Shown here one piece after another: positions 8,786-16,919 of a stretch of 64,000 nucleotides of DNA. The DNA lies in NCBI GenBank assembly GCA_002360495.1, contig DEQO01000066.1:10588-74587 (forward strand), read 5' to 3'. The stretch's first letter is position 1. Every line of letters begins with the position of its first letter. Position numbers and translations under genes: made by a program. Below the pieces are notes generated by a model. The model saw only the letters and a program-made list of their open reading frames with translations. It was not told the origin of the DNA and did no database searches. The DNA is from Flavobacteriales bacterium UBA3364. GTDB lineage: Bacteria > Bacteroidota > Bacteroidia > Flavobacteriales_F > PHOS-HE28.

Positions 8786-9205
8786 CTACTTCGGGAACAC
8801 CTGGATGGTCACCTCCTTCTCCACCATGTCGTTGAAGGTGCCCACGTAGCGCGTGGAGCGCACGATATGGTTGTCGATCCAATGGTAGTTGCCACCACGC
8901 GGCTTGCCGAACAGGATGCCGTGGTGTTTGAAGCCGTGCTTGTTCAGCCAGGCCTCCGTCACTTCGCGATGCGCCTCGGTGCGTGAGGTGAAGAAGGTGA
9001 TGATGTGGCCTTGGTCGTACCAGCGGTTGCACGTGTCCAATGCGTCGGGGAAGATCGCGGCATCCAACATCCGTTCGGGTTCCTCGTTGGGAATGTCCTC
9101 GCAGATCGTTCCGTCGATATCGATCAGGTAGTTCTTGATGCCATCAGGCAGGCCGGGACTTGCTTTTTTCCCATCCTGATAGAGGTCTTGTAAGGGTGTT
9201 GACAT
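8786..9205 (-). CDS. HAD-superfamily phosphatase-like protein
   Basis: A 139-residue protein with HAD motif I as 'LIDIDGTICEDIPNE' (two Asp, about 27-31), motif II as 'ITFFTSR' (Thr/Ser, about 70), and a C-terminal 'WIDNHIVRST' in place of a standard motif IV. The family usually dephosphorylates small phosphoesters. The short length and lack of a cap suggest a compact member. A -7 box TACCTTTG (minus strand, 9222-9229) lies 16 bp upstream of the start. The substrate is unknown. Confidence 0.8.
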   Translation of the reverse strand: MSTPLQDLYQDGKKASPGLPDGIKNYLIDIDGTICEDIPNEEPERMLDAAIFPDALDTCNRWYDQGHIITFFTSRTEAHREVTEAWLNKHGFKHHGILFGKPRGGNYHWIDNHIVRSTRYVGTFNDMVEKEVTIQVFPK

Positions 9206-9221
9206 GGGTCCGTCTTCCTAT

Positions 9222-9229
9222 CAAAGGTA
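9222..9229 (-). promoter_or_regulatory. -7 promoter box for the HAD gene
   Basis: The minus strand reads TACCTTTG, an exact TAnnTTTG match, 16 bp before the HAD start at 9205. Confidence 0.5.
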
Positions 9230-9231
9230 GT

Positions 9232-9417
9232 TCAACCTTCCTCGTCCGGGTCCATGGCCTTGCTGCGCTTCCGTTGCGCTCCGCGTTTCTTGTTCGGCAC
9301 CACCTTGGGCCGGAACCTGCCATCGAGAGCGCCTTGTGCCTTCTGTTCTTCACGCTTCGCGCCGCGCTCCACTTGCAGGAGGTCCTTCTTCGGGTCGCGT
9401 TTCTTCTTCTTTGCCAT
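9232..9417 (-). CDS. Small lysine-rich protein
   Basis: A 61-residue, strongly basic protein beginning 'MAKKKKRDPKKDLLQ' and ending with an acidic tail ('DPDEEG'). It lies 6 bp downstream of the transporter gene, and the HAD gene follows on the same strand. There are no membrane segments or Cys. Composition suggests a nucleic-acid or ribosome-associated peptide, which is inference. It is short, so it could be spurious, but the tight same-strand spacing favours a real gene. Confidence 0.5.
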   Translation of the reverse strand: MAKKKKRDPKKDLLQVERGAKREEQKAQGALDGRFRPKVVPNKKRGAQRKRSKAMDPDEEG

Positions 9418-9423
9418 CGGTAC

Positions 9424-10212
9424 CTATTGCTCGTCCTTCCCGTGCAACGCGGCCAAGCGCATGGCATGGGCTCTTTCCTTGCCGAGGTAGCGCTCAACGC
9501 CTGTGTGTGCAAGGTAGACCAACGGAGTGGCCAGCAGTGCCACGAGCAACTTATAGCTGTAAGCCGTGATCACCAACGCTGTGGCCAGCGGGAAAGACAT
9601 GTCCTTGAAGATCCAAAAGGCCACGTAGGTCACTACCACGCTGTCGATCAATTGGCTTATCACCGTGCTCCCCGTGGCACGCAACCAGATCCGCTTATCG
9701 CCGGTAACGCGCTTGATGCGTCGGAAGATGAACGCATCGAGGAGTTGCCCGATCACGAACGCGAGGAGCGACCCGGCGATGATGTTCATGCCCTGGCCGA
9801 AGATGCTGGTGAATGCGGCTTGCATGTCGGGCACTCCCTGTAGCGTACTGCTGGTGGTCCACCATCCGAGATCGGGCGGCGTGTGGATGGCGAAGTACAG
9901 CACGCCGAACGCGAAGGTGATGAGCGCCGTGGTGAGCAAGGTGAGGAAGCGCACACCGCGCACGCCATAGTAATCGTTGATCACATCCGTCATGATGAAG
10001 ACGATCGGCCAGGGTAACACACCCACGCTCAGTACGAACGAAAGGTGTTCTTGTCCCAACAAGGTGAAGTCCGCTTTCGTCAGTCCCAGCGCGGTCTCCA
10101 ACTGGAACAGCTTCACGCCGATCATTTCCGCGATCAATGCGTTGGCCACGAAGAAGCCACCGAGGACCAGGAAGAGCCGGGTCGCTTTATCGCCCAGGAT
10201 GGAATGCACCAT
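9424..10212 (-). CDS. yhhQ: Queuosine precursor transporter (YhhQ/VUT family)
   Basis: A 262-residue polytopic membrane protein with about six hydrophobic helices. It carries the VUT-family signatures 'IVFIMTDVINDYYG' near 75-88 and 'GSLLAFVIGQLLDAFIFRRIK', plus a late 'ISQLIDSVVVTYVAF'. The family imports preQ0/preQ1 for queuosine synthesis. queG, the last queuosine step, is in this window at 36369. It is followed by the small basic gene and the HAD gene on the same strand, with short gaps. The usual family length is about 220-250 residues. The start at 10212 is the only Met before the first helix. Confidence 0.88.
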   Translation of the reverse strand: MVHSILGDKATRLFLVLGGFFVANALIAEMIGVKLFQLETALGLTKADFTLLGQEHLSFVLSVGVLPWPIVFIMTDVINDYYGVRGVRFLTLLTTALITFAFGVLYFAIHTPPDLGWWTTSSTLQGVPDMQAAFTSIFGQGMNIIAGSLLAFVIGQLLDAFIFRRIKRVTGDKRIWLRATGSTVISQLIDSVVVTYVAFWIFKDMSFPLATALVITAYSYKLLVALLATPLVYLAHTGVERYLGKERAHAMRLAALHGKDEQ

Positions 10213-10260
10213 GCCGGGAAATTACGGCGGGGAACGTTCTTGACGGACCGCTGATGCGCC

Positions 10261-11085
10261 CTATTGCGGACCGTTCCCGGATAGTGGAACGATCGGATCG
10301 CCGGTCCGAAGCGAACCGCTGTCGGGCCCCATCGCGTTCATCCCGAAATCCACTTTCACTTCACCTTCCGAACCTGCACGACGACGATAGGTCGCCAGTG
10401 TGCGGGTCGGTTCCTTGCTGCGCTCGCCGGTGAATTGGTCGGTGGTCGGGATCACACAACGGCCGCATGGTTTCACCAATGTGAAAGGTGCCGGGCCGAT
10501 GCTGATCTTCTTCCAGCCGTCCTCTTGGAAAGCGGAACCACCGCCGATCACGAGGTTCGGCCGGAACCGGTCCATGGGGATCGCCTTGGCCATGCGACCG
10601 TTAAGGTCGTCGAGCGATGCTTGTGAGAGGATGAGGTAGGGGAAGCCGTCGCTCAAGGAGGTGATGCCCGTCGCATAGCGCGTATCGACCGGCCGATGGG
10701 TACTATCGGGCATGAAGGCCAGCGAACAGGTCGCATCGAGCTTCTCCGCGAACCACGCCGAAACAGCGGCCGGGGAATGGACCACGTCGACCTCGTCGGA
10801 GAACACCCGGGCCCGTGATGTTGGCCCGTGGGCGGGCCCGAAGGTCAGATCGACGTGATCGCCATCGCGCACATCGGTGACGCGGAATCCGTTCTCGAGC
10901 GGTGAGCAATGCAAGCAGGCCATCACAGGCATTTCGCGTTGCGTGATGAACGTGCCGTTCGCATCCACCAGCATCCAGCGCCGGTCGTGTTCCAGCCCGC
11001 GGTCCGTCAAACGGGCGGTAGCCACTTGGAACCCTCCGAGCGACTTGATCGGGTACACATGTATCGAGGCCAGCGAAAGGCTCAT
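10261..11085 (-). CDS. MOSC domain-containing protein (YcbX-like)
   Basis: A 274-residue protein. An N-terminal MOSC_N barrel ('IHVYPIKSLGG', about 7-17) is followed by a MOSC domain. The conserved cysteine occurs in 'LVKPCGRCVIPTTDQ' (about 205-219), expected to contact the molybdenum cofactor. The family reduces N-hydroxylated compounds with Moco, and YcbX adds a C-terminal ferredoxin that is absent here. The start at 11085 overlaps the stop of the upstream cytochrome gene by 4 bp (TCAT on the plus strand), so the two are probably one operon. The Moco requirement is shared with the formate dehydrogenase in this window. Confidence 0.83.
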   Translation of the reverse strand: MSLSLASIHVYPIKSLGGFQVATARLTDRGLEHDRRWMLVDANGTFITQREMPVMACLHCSPLENGFRVTDVRDGDHVDLTFGPAHGPTSRARVFSDEVDVVHSPAAVSAWFAEKLDATCSLAFMPDSTHRPVDTRYATGITSLSDGFPYLILSQASLDDLNGRMAKAIPMDRFRPNLVIGGGSAFQEDGWKKISIGPAPFTLVKPCGRCVIPTTDQFTGERSKEPTRTLATYRRRAGSEGEVKVDFGMNAMGPDSGSLRTGDPIVPLSGNGPQ

Positions 11086-13100
11086 AGGCGGATCACGCGT
11101 TCCACGACGGACGAACCGTTCACGCGAAGGAGGATGTAGTACACCCCGGTGATCGGCGGTAGCGCAATACGCCATCCAGCGCCCTCGCGCTCAACGCGAG
11201 CGTGGACGCTCCGGCCTCGTGCATCGAAGACCGAAGGCACGTCCATACGGAGCGCATCCTCAGCGGTGATACGGATCCATCCGTCCAAGGAGGGGCTCGG
11301 ATGGATGTGCACACGGTCCGCGACGGGTTCCTCCATACCGACCGGCCCAACGCTCAATGAATCGGCGGCCACGAGCGTAGGTGTACCATCGCTGGCGCCC
11401 AGCATTTCACGGAATGCGTCGATCTTCTCACTGGTGAAGTCGAACATGGAAGCGTTCCAGGCCGGCGGGATGGGTTGGTAGAAGATCCGTGCCTGGGCGT
11501 GCAACGACCCGTTGGCACCCGCGACCGGCACGTGGTAATGGACGACATCCGAACCACTGCCCTCCACACCATCGTTGTCGTGGTTGAAATCCGCATCCGT
11601 CAACGCCTCACCAGCGATGCGTGTGGTGTCGTAGCTGGGATGCGTTGTGCTGAAACCGAGCGGGACGAGCCTATTGTCCTTCAATGGCGACTTCGCGTAC
11701 TCCAACACCGTTGTCGGATCACCGTTCACATCGCCCATCACGAGTTCGTAGATCTGCACTTGTTCGGGTGCACGGATCACATCGTAGTGCGGTTCGGTCC
11801 CTGCATCATGTCCGATCACTTCGTAGCTGTCGTCGATACGGCCGCTCGCGAAGAGCGTGTCGCCCGCCGCATCCGTCACCACGAATTCGACGAATGCCCG
11901 TCGCGATGGATAGCCGCTCGGAAAGCGATGGCCGGCAAGGTTCTCCACATGCAACGAGTAGAATGCCGTATCCTCGGTCCTCTCCTCAAGTTCCAGATCG
12001 ATATCCAATGTGCGTTCCGTCAGCATCGCCTTTGTGCGTGCGATGGTGCTGTCGAACTGCGCGCCCGTTGCCGGGATGTGCAATTCCTGCCGGTTGGCCT
12101 TGAGGATCTCCAGCATATGCACGTTCGCTCCGGCGAGATGGTGTTTGCCGAAGGGTGTCTGGCCTTGGAGGAAGGCATATTCCGCAGCGAGGATCACAGG
12201 CCCTTCGATCCGCGGCAGGTGGCAGGTGTTGCACGTACCCCCTGTCGAACTGTACACGCTGTTCTTCCACTCGTGGTAGGTGGCCTGCTCCACGAAATGG
12301 TCACCGGTCAGGTTGCCATCGAGATCCAGGGTCTCGGTGATCAACGTGTGGCAGCCCGCACAGACCTTGCTGTTCACGATATGGTCCGCGTAGCCGGGCG
12401 TGAAGCCGACGAAGTACTGCATGATCGCAGGATTGATCTGGTCATCCGCATACGGTCCGTAAACGTGCGCACTATCGAACAGCAGGTCACCACTGAAGTT
12501 GTTCCCTGTTCCCTCCAGACCCTGCATGTGACAGGCCAGGCAACTCACCCCGTCCTTGGCCAGCGTACTCGTATCCAACATCGCCAGCGTGAACGGTGGA
12601 TGTTCAGCAAGACGTTCCTCGTGGACGGCCAGGGGCGCATGACAGCTGAGGCACTTGTTGCTGATGGCATCGCCGTGCGACGGGTTCACGAGCACTTCGT
12701 GATCGAGCTTCGCGCGGAAGAACGGATCGCGCGAACTGTTCGCCATCAAGCTGCTGCGCCAATCGTCCACCACGTTCACGTCCTGCCCGGTCGCTGGATC
12801 GATGCTGGCCTCGAACAGGAGATCACGACCGTGACAGCCCGCACAACGCCCACTGGTCCAGAAATAGGCACTGCGCAGCACGGGTAGTGTATCGGCCGAG
12901 CGGAACAGCGCCAACGCCAGCCGACCGTGCGGTCCACGGACCGGCCGGTTCGCTTCGGTCCATGCCGCGAATAGCATCACAAGACCGACCAGACCGGTGA
13001 TCAGGAAGAGTTTGCGCGACCTCGGCAACAACACCACGCCCGAAAGGTAGCGGGACCTGCCCGTCCCTTGGGATCCCCGCCCTCCCAGGATGGGTGCCAT
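11082..13100 (-). CDS. Pentaheme cytochrome c with T9SS C-terminal sorting domain
   Basis: A 672-residue protein. A hydrophobic N-terminal segment ('LFLITGLVGLVMLFAAW', about 31-47) is the export signal. Five heme-attachment motifs follow: 'CAGCH', 'CLSCH', 'CLACH', 'CAGCH' and 'CNTCH'. The last 75 residues are a Por/T9SS-type sorting tail, with 'HIHPSPSLDGWIRI' and 'GVYYILLRVNGSSVVERVIRL'. So heme is probably attached in the periplasm and the protein then moved to the cell surface. The first 30 residues precede the signal and the true start may be a downstream GTG/TTG near codon 22-24. Its stop overlaps the MOSC gene start. Substrate or electron partner is unknown. Confidence 0.82.
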   Translation of the reverse strand: MAPILGGRGSQGTGRSRYLSGVVLLPRSRKLFLITGLVGLVMLFAAWTEANRPVRGPHGRLALALFRSADTLPVLRSAYFWTSGRCAGCHGRDLLFEASIDPATGQDVNVVDDWRSSLMANSSRDPFFRAKLDHEVLVNPSHGDAISNKCLSCHAPLAVHEERLAEHPPFTLAMLDTSTLAKDGVSCLACHMQGLEGTGNNFSGDLLFDSAHVYGPYADDQINPAIMQYFVGFTPGYADHIVNSKVCAGCHTLITETLDLDGNLTGDHFVEQATYHEWKNSVYSSTGGTCNTCHLPRIEGPVILAAEYAFLQGQTPFGKHHLAGANVHMLEILKANRQELHIPATGAQFDSTIARTKAMLTERTLDIDLELEERTEDTAFYSLHVENLAGHRFPSGYPSRRAFVEFVVTDAAGDTLFASGRIDDSYEVIGHDAGTEPHYDVIRAPEQVQIYELVMGDVNGDPTTVLEYAKSPLKDNRLVPLGFSTTHPSYDTTRIAGEALTDADFNHDNDGVEGSGSDVVHYHVPVAGANGSLHAQARIFYQPIPPAWNASMFDFTSEKIDAFREMLGASDGTPTLVAADSLSVGPVGMEEPVADRVHIHPSPSLDGWIRITAEDALRMDVPSVFDARGRSVHARVEREGAGWRIALPPITGVYYILLRVNGSSVVERVIRL

Positions 13101-13286
13101 ACCATGAAGGCCGATCCCCGAAGAGCGGTCCGTGTCCTATTCCATAGGCCATGGAAAATGCCCCGGTGCCACACGCTGGGCGATGACAACGCGTTGTTCA
13201 TGGACGGCCGCCCGAATGGGAAGCACGCTGTTCGGCGCGGTTACCTTCGCCCTTCGATCACCTTCGCCAGCAGGCAGGCTCCAACC

Positions 13287-14966
13287 ATGCTCGAACGCTT
13301 TTCCCATCATATCCTCCTTCTGGTCACCGGGTTCGCTTTCGGCCAGGTCGCTCGAGCACAAGGGGCAGAACCTTTCGTGGACCACTGGGATCCCGAGAGG
13401 AAGATCAAGCGCAGCGAAGGATTGATGGTCAACGGCCGCGAATGGGGCGAATGGAAATTCTACGACCGTCAAGGCCGGTTGACCGAACAAGCCGATTTCA
13501 GGAGCGGTGAACGCAACGGGCATGTCCGCATTTTCCACGACAATGGCAATGTGCAGCACGACGGCTGGTTCAAGTTCGGCAAGGAGGACAGCGTCCGCGT
13601 GAGCCGCTATCGCGATGGCGGCATCATGGAGCGGGGTAGTTATGTGCTCGGGAAGAAGACCGGAACCTGGTCCTATTACTATCCCGACAGCCTGCCGATG
13701 CTCGTGGAGCACTGGAAGGACAGTACCATGACCGTCTCCGATGCATGGGACCAAGAGGGCAAACACATCCTGAAGGAAGGGAAGGGCCGCATGGAGACCT
13801 ACTTCGCAAGCGGGTCCATTCTGGAGGAATGCGACTACGTGAACGGGTTGAAGGATGGGCCTTGCACAGAGTTCCATCCTGCCGGGAACCCCAAGGCGCG
13901 GGGCGCGTACCATGCTGGACAGAAGCAAGGCCCGTGGGAGTATTGGTACTCCAACAGTAAGCTGGAAAAGAAGGACGGTTTCGACAACGGAAAGCTTGAC
14001 GGCCGCTACGAACTCTGGTTCCGCAGTGGACAGGTGAACGTGGAGGGCTGGCACAAGGCCGGTGAGAAAGACAGTGTTTGGACCTGGTATACCACCCTTG
14101 GCACGAAGGACCAGGAAGGGCCGTTCAAGGCAGGCCTGCGCCAGGGTGTCTGGAAGTACTGGTATCCCGGCACCGATCCCCAAAAGGCTCCTCAGTTGAG
14201 TGCTACTGGCGCATTTGCTGCGGACAAGGAAGAAGGGGAATGGGTCTACTTCTACGAGGGTGGCCAATTCTGGAAGAAAGGCACCTACAAGCAAGGTGTG
14301 AAGGATGGCGCATGGACCACCTGGTATGAGAGTGGCCAGAAACTACAGGAAGGGCCCTACCTGAACGGGAAGGAAGAAGGTGAATGGCACAGCTGGTTTG
14401 AGAATGGCCAGCAGAAGACCATCGGCACCTTTGCTGAAGGCCATATGAACGGCCTATGGCGCGGCTTCTTCCCCGATGGCCAGCCGGACTTCGAGGGCTA
14501 TTACGCCAAGGATCTCAAGAACGGGGCATGGAAACTCTATACCGAAAGCCCTCCGGGCAAGGACATCGGTGGTCGCGTGAAGGAGGAGGGTAGTTATACC
14601 GAAGGCAAGAAGAGCGGCCGCTGGGTCACGTATAACATCAACGGCATCGCAGTGGCCGAAGGCAGTTATAGCGATGGAACTCCGACCGGCCAGTGGACCT
14701 ATTTCGATGATGCTGGCGTGAAACTGCGCGAACAAGGCCTCCTCAACGGCAACCCCGAAGGCCTATGCACCGTGTACGACCAGCGCGGCCGCGTCATCCA
14801 GCAGATGAATTACCGAAACGGCCGCCTGCACGGCAAGATGACGGTCTACGACACCGACGGCAAAGCGGTGAAGACCACCGAGTACGAGGATGGGTCGGTG
14901 AAGAAGGCGCTTCCACCGGCCGGAAAGGAGAAGCCGCGCGGTGGCGGGGTGCCGGGTGGGCGGTGA
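13287..14966 (+). CDS. Secreted MORN/YwqK-repeat protein
   Basis: A 559-residue protein with a signal peptide ('ILLLVTGFAFGQVARAQ', about 9-25) followed almost to the end by about 20 degenerate 22-25-residue repeats. Each has the pattern G-x-W-x-x-(Y/F)-x-x-(N/S)-G-x-x, for example 'GEWVYFYEGGQFWKKGTY' and 'GAWTTWYESGQKLQEGPY'. Databases call such proteins 'YwqK family antitoxin', but there is no toxin neighbour and the name carries little functional weight. The repeats form a beta-hairpin array. The Lys/Arg/Gly-rich C-terminus lacks an obvious T9SS tail. The start at 13287 is the Met before the signal peptide. Role unknown, probably periplasmic or surface. Confidence 0.72.
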   Translation: MLERFSHHILLLVTGFAFGQVARAQGAEPFVDHWDPERKIKRSEGLMVNGREWGEWKFYDRQGRLTEQADFRSGERNGHVRIFHDNGNVQHDGWFKFGKEDSVRVSRYRDGGIMERGSYVLGKKTGTWSYYYPDSLPMLVEHWKDSTMTVSDAWDQEGKHILKEGKGRMETYFASGSILEECDYVNGLKDGPCTEFHPAGNPKARGAYHAGQKQGPWEYWYSNSKLEKKDGFDNGKLDGRYELWFRSGQVNVEGWHKAGEKDSVWTWYTTLGTKDQEGPFKAGLRQGVWKYWYPGTDPQKAPQLSATGAFAADKEEGEWVYFYEGGQFWKKGTYKQGVKDGAWTTWYESGQKLQEGPYLNGKEEGEWHSWFENGQQKTIGTFAEGHMNGLWRGFFPDGQPDFEGYYAKDLKNGAWKLYTESPPGKDIGGRVKEEGSYTEGKKSGRWVTYNINGIAVAEGSYSDGTPTGQWTYFDDAGVKLREQGLLNGNPEGLCTVYDQRGRVIQQMNYRNGRLHGKMTVYDTDGKAVKTTEYEDGSVKKALPPAGKEKPRGGGVPGGR

Positions 14967-15052
14967 AGCCCCCAGCCCTGCTTTGCTATCAGCTGTCTTT
15001 ACGGATGCTCGGAACATGGGGAGTTCCACATCGGCCATTCCCGCCTAAATGC

Positions 15053-15060
15053 TACATTTG
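15053..15060 (+). promoter_or_regulatory. -7 promoter box for rimP-nusA-infB
   Basis: TACATTTG is an exact TAnnTTTG match. It lies 71 bp before rimP and 22 bp before a terminator-like hairpin, so transcription would start near 15065 and run through that hairpin. Confidence 0.55.
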
Positions 15061-15082
15061 CCCCCGTTAGCGGTTGAAGAGG

Positions 15083-15106
15083 AAGAGGGGACCGCCCCTC
15101 TTTTTT
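15083..15106 (+). terminator. Leader hairpin with T-run upstream of rimP (possible attenuator)
   Basis: An 8-bp perfect stem (AAGAGGGG / CCCCTCTT) with loop ACCG runs into TTTTTT. It sits between the probable promoter box and rimP. The upstream gene ends 116 bp earlier and the -7 box lies between, so it looks like an attenuator in the rimP leader, not the terminator of the upstream gene. Attenuation itself is inference. Confidence 0.6.
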
Positions 15107-15131
15107 ATTCTACGGCCGGCAGAAAGGCGAA

Positions 15132-15596
15132 ATGGTCACAGCGGACAACGTGCGGAACATCGTAGAGAAACACCTGGAGGGCACCACGCATTTCCTGGTG
15201 GCGGTGGAGGTGCGTCCCGGCGACAAGGTCGTGGTGGAGGTCGACAACGACCGGGCCATCACCCTGCAAGAGCTGGTGACGCTCAACAAAGCCGTGCGCG
15301 AGGACCTCGGCGAGGCAGCGGACGATTGCGAACTGCAGTTCAGCAGTCCTGGTATGGGCCGCCCCTTCAAGGTGGTTCGCCAGTACGCGAAACACACCGG
15401 CCGCTTGGTGCAGGTGGTCCTGGCCGATGGCCGCCTGCTGGAGGGCAAGTTGGAGCAGTTCGATGGCACCACCATGGGCCTGCGCATCCAGCATCCCAGC
15501 AAAGTGAAGGGTCGGCTACCGAAACTCGACGACGACATCACCGTGATCCCCTTCGACCAGATCAAGTCAACACAAGCATCCATTACGTTCAATTGA
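15132..15596 (+). CDS. rimP: Ribosome maturation factor RimP
   Basis: A 154-residue protein, a normal length for RimP. The N-terminal alpha/beta domain carries 'FLVAVEVRPGDKVVVEVDND', and the family signature is 'ELQFSSPGMGRPFK' (about 75-88). The C-terminal part is the SH3-like fold ('GRLLEGKLEQFDGTTMGLRI'). It binds the 30S subunit during maturation. It is first in a rimP-nusA-infB operon, the standard bacterial order, with 6 bp before nusA. The leader carries a promoter box and terminator-like hairpin. Confidence 0.95.
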   Translation: MVTADNVRNIVEKHLEGTTHFLVAVEVRPGDKVVVEVDNDRAITLQELVTLNKAVREDLGEAADDCELQFSSPGMGRPFKVVRQYAKHTGRLVQVVLADGRLLEGKLEQFDGTTMGLRIQHPSKVKGRLPKLDDDITVIPFDQIKSTQASITFN

Positions 15597-15602
15597 CAGG
15601 GT

Positions 15603-16841
15603 ATGAGCACAGTCAACCTCATTGAATCCTTCGGGGAATTCAAGGACCTCAAGAACATCGACCGCGTCACCATGATGGGCATCCTGGAGGATGTCTTCCG
15701 TGGTGTGATCAAGCGTCGTTTCGGGGAAGAAGCCAAAGTGGACATCATCATCAACCCGGACAAGGGCGATCTGGAGGTGTGGCTCAACCGGGTGATCGTG
15801 GAGGACGGCTTCAGCGAGGACGACAACCTGGACATCGAGCTAAGCGAGGCGCGCAAGATCGAGCCGGACTTCGAAGTGGGCGAGGAGGTGAGCCAGGAAG
15901 TGAAGATCGAGGACTTCGGCCGCCGCAACATCCTTTCCCTGAAACAGAACCTCCAGAGCCGCATCATGGAACTGGAGAAGGACCACCTCTACAACAAGTA
16001 CAAGGAGCGGGTGGGCGAGATCATCACCGGTGAGGTGTACCAGATCTGGAAACGCGAGACATTGATCCTGGATGACGAGGGCAACGAACTGATCATGCCC
16101 AAGGACCAGCAGATCAAGGTCGATTTCTTCAAGAAAGGCGACAACGTCCGCGCCGTGGTGTGGAAGGTGGAGATGCGCAACAACACGCCGGTCGTCATCC
16201 TCAGCCGTACTGCGCCGGAATTCCTGGAGAAGCTGTTCGAGCAGGAAGTGCCCGAAGTGGCCGATGGCCTCATCACCATCAAGCGCATCGTGCGCGAACC
16301 CGGGGAGCGTGCGAAGGTCGCCGTGGAGAGCTACGATGACCGCATCGATCCGGTGGGCGCCTGCGTGGGTATGAAGGGATCGCGGATCCACGGGATCGTG
16401 CGCGAGTTGCGCAACGAGAACATCGACGTGATCAACTTCACGGCCAACGATGAACTGCTCATCCAGCGCGCGTTGAGCCCGGCGAAAGTGGGCAACATCA
16501 AGCTGGACCGCGAACACAAGCGCGCCGAGGTGTACATGAAGCCCGATCAGGTGGCGTTGGCCATCGGCAAAGGCGGTCACAACATCAAGCTGGCCGGAAA
16601 ACTGACCGGGTTCGACATCGACGTGTACCGCGAGACCGACGAGGTGACGGATGACGTCAGCTTGGACGAATTCGGCGACGAGATCGATCAGTGGATCATC
16701 GACGAGTTCAAGAAGATCGGTTGCGACACCGCACGATCGGTGTTGGACATCGGCGCGGACGAATTGGTGAAACGCACGGATCTGGAGGAAGAGACGATCC
16801 GCGAGGTGTTGCGTATTTTGAAACAGGAATTGGAGGCGTAA
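15603..16841 (+). CDS. nusA: Transcription termination/antitermination factor NusA
   Basis: A 412-residue protein, the length of NusA without extra C-terminal acidic repeats. It has an N-terminal RNA-polymerase-binding domain (about 1-130), an S1 domain (about 135-200, 'GEIITGEVYQIWKRETLILD'), and KH domains with 'GACVGMKGSRIHGIVREL' and 'LAIGKGGHNIKLAGKLTG'. The C-terminal 60 residues form a helical HhH-like segment. It modulates pausing, termination and antitermination. It lies between rimP and infB in one operon. Confidence 0.96.
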   Translation: MSTVNLIESFGEFKDLKNIDRVTMMGILEDVFRGVIKRRFGEEAKVDIIINPDKGDLEVWLNRVIVEDGFSEDDNLDIELSEARKIEPDFEVGEEVSQEVKIEDFGRRNILSLKQNLQSRIMELEKDHLYNKYKERVGEIITGEVYQIWKRETLILDDEGNELIMPKDQQIKVDFFKKGDNVRAVVWKVEMRNNTPVVILSRTAPEFLEKLFEQEVPEVADGLITIKRIVREPGERAKVAVESYDDRIDPVGACVGMKGSRIHGIVRELRNENIDVINFTANDELLIQRALSPAKVGNIKLDREHKRAEVYMKPDQVALAIGKGGHNIKLAGKLTGFDIDVYRETDEVTDDVSLDEFGDEIDQWIIDEFKKIGCDTARSVLDIGADELVKRTDLEEETIREVLRILKQELEA

Positions 16842-16864
16842 TGGGCGCCGCCCGTTGCGCTGGT

Positions 16865-16882
16865 GGCGATGCTTGCATCGCC
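16865..16882 (+). other. Short hairpin between nusA and infB
   Basis: GGCGATG-CTTG-CATCGCC is a perfect 7-bp stem with a 4-nt loop. There is no T-run directly after it, so it is more likely an RNA structure between two genes than a terminator. Confidence 0.35.
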
Positions 16883-16919
16883 TTGGATAGGGGAACGTAG
16901 GGACGACAAAAAAGGCTGT

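Noticed and set aside
13287..14966. MORN/YwqK repeat protein as a toxin-antitoxin component
   Set aside because: The family label says antitoxin, but no toxin neighbour is present and repeats of this type are widespread.
13287..14966. Tandem DNA repeat or assembly artefact in the MORN gene
   Set aside because: The repeats are degenerate in both DNA and protein, so they are normal protein repeats.
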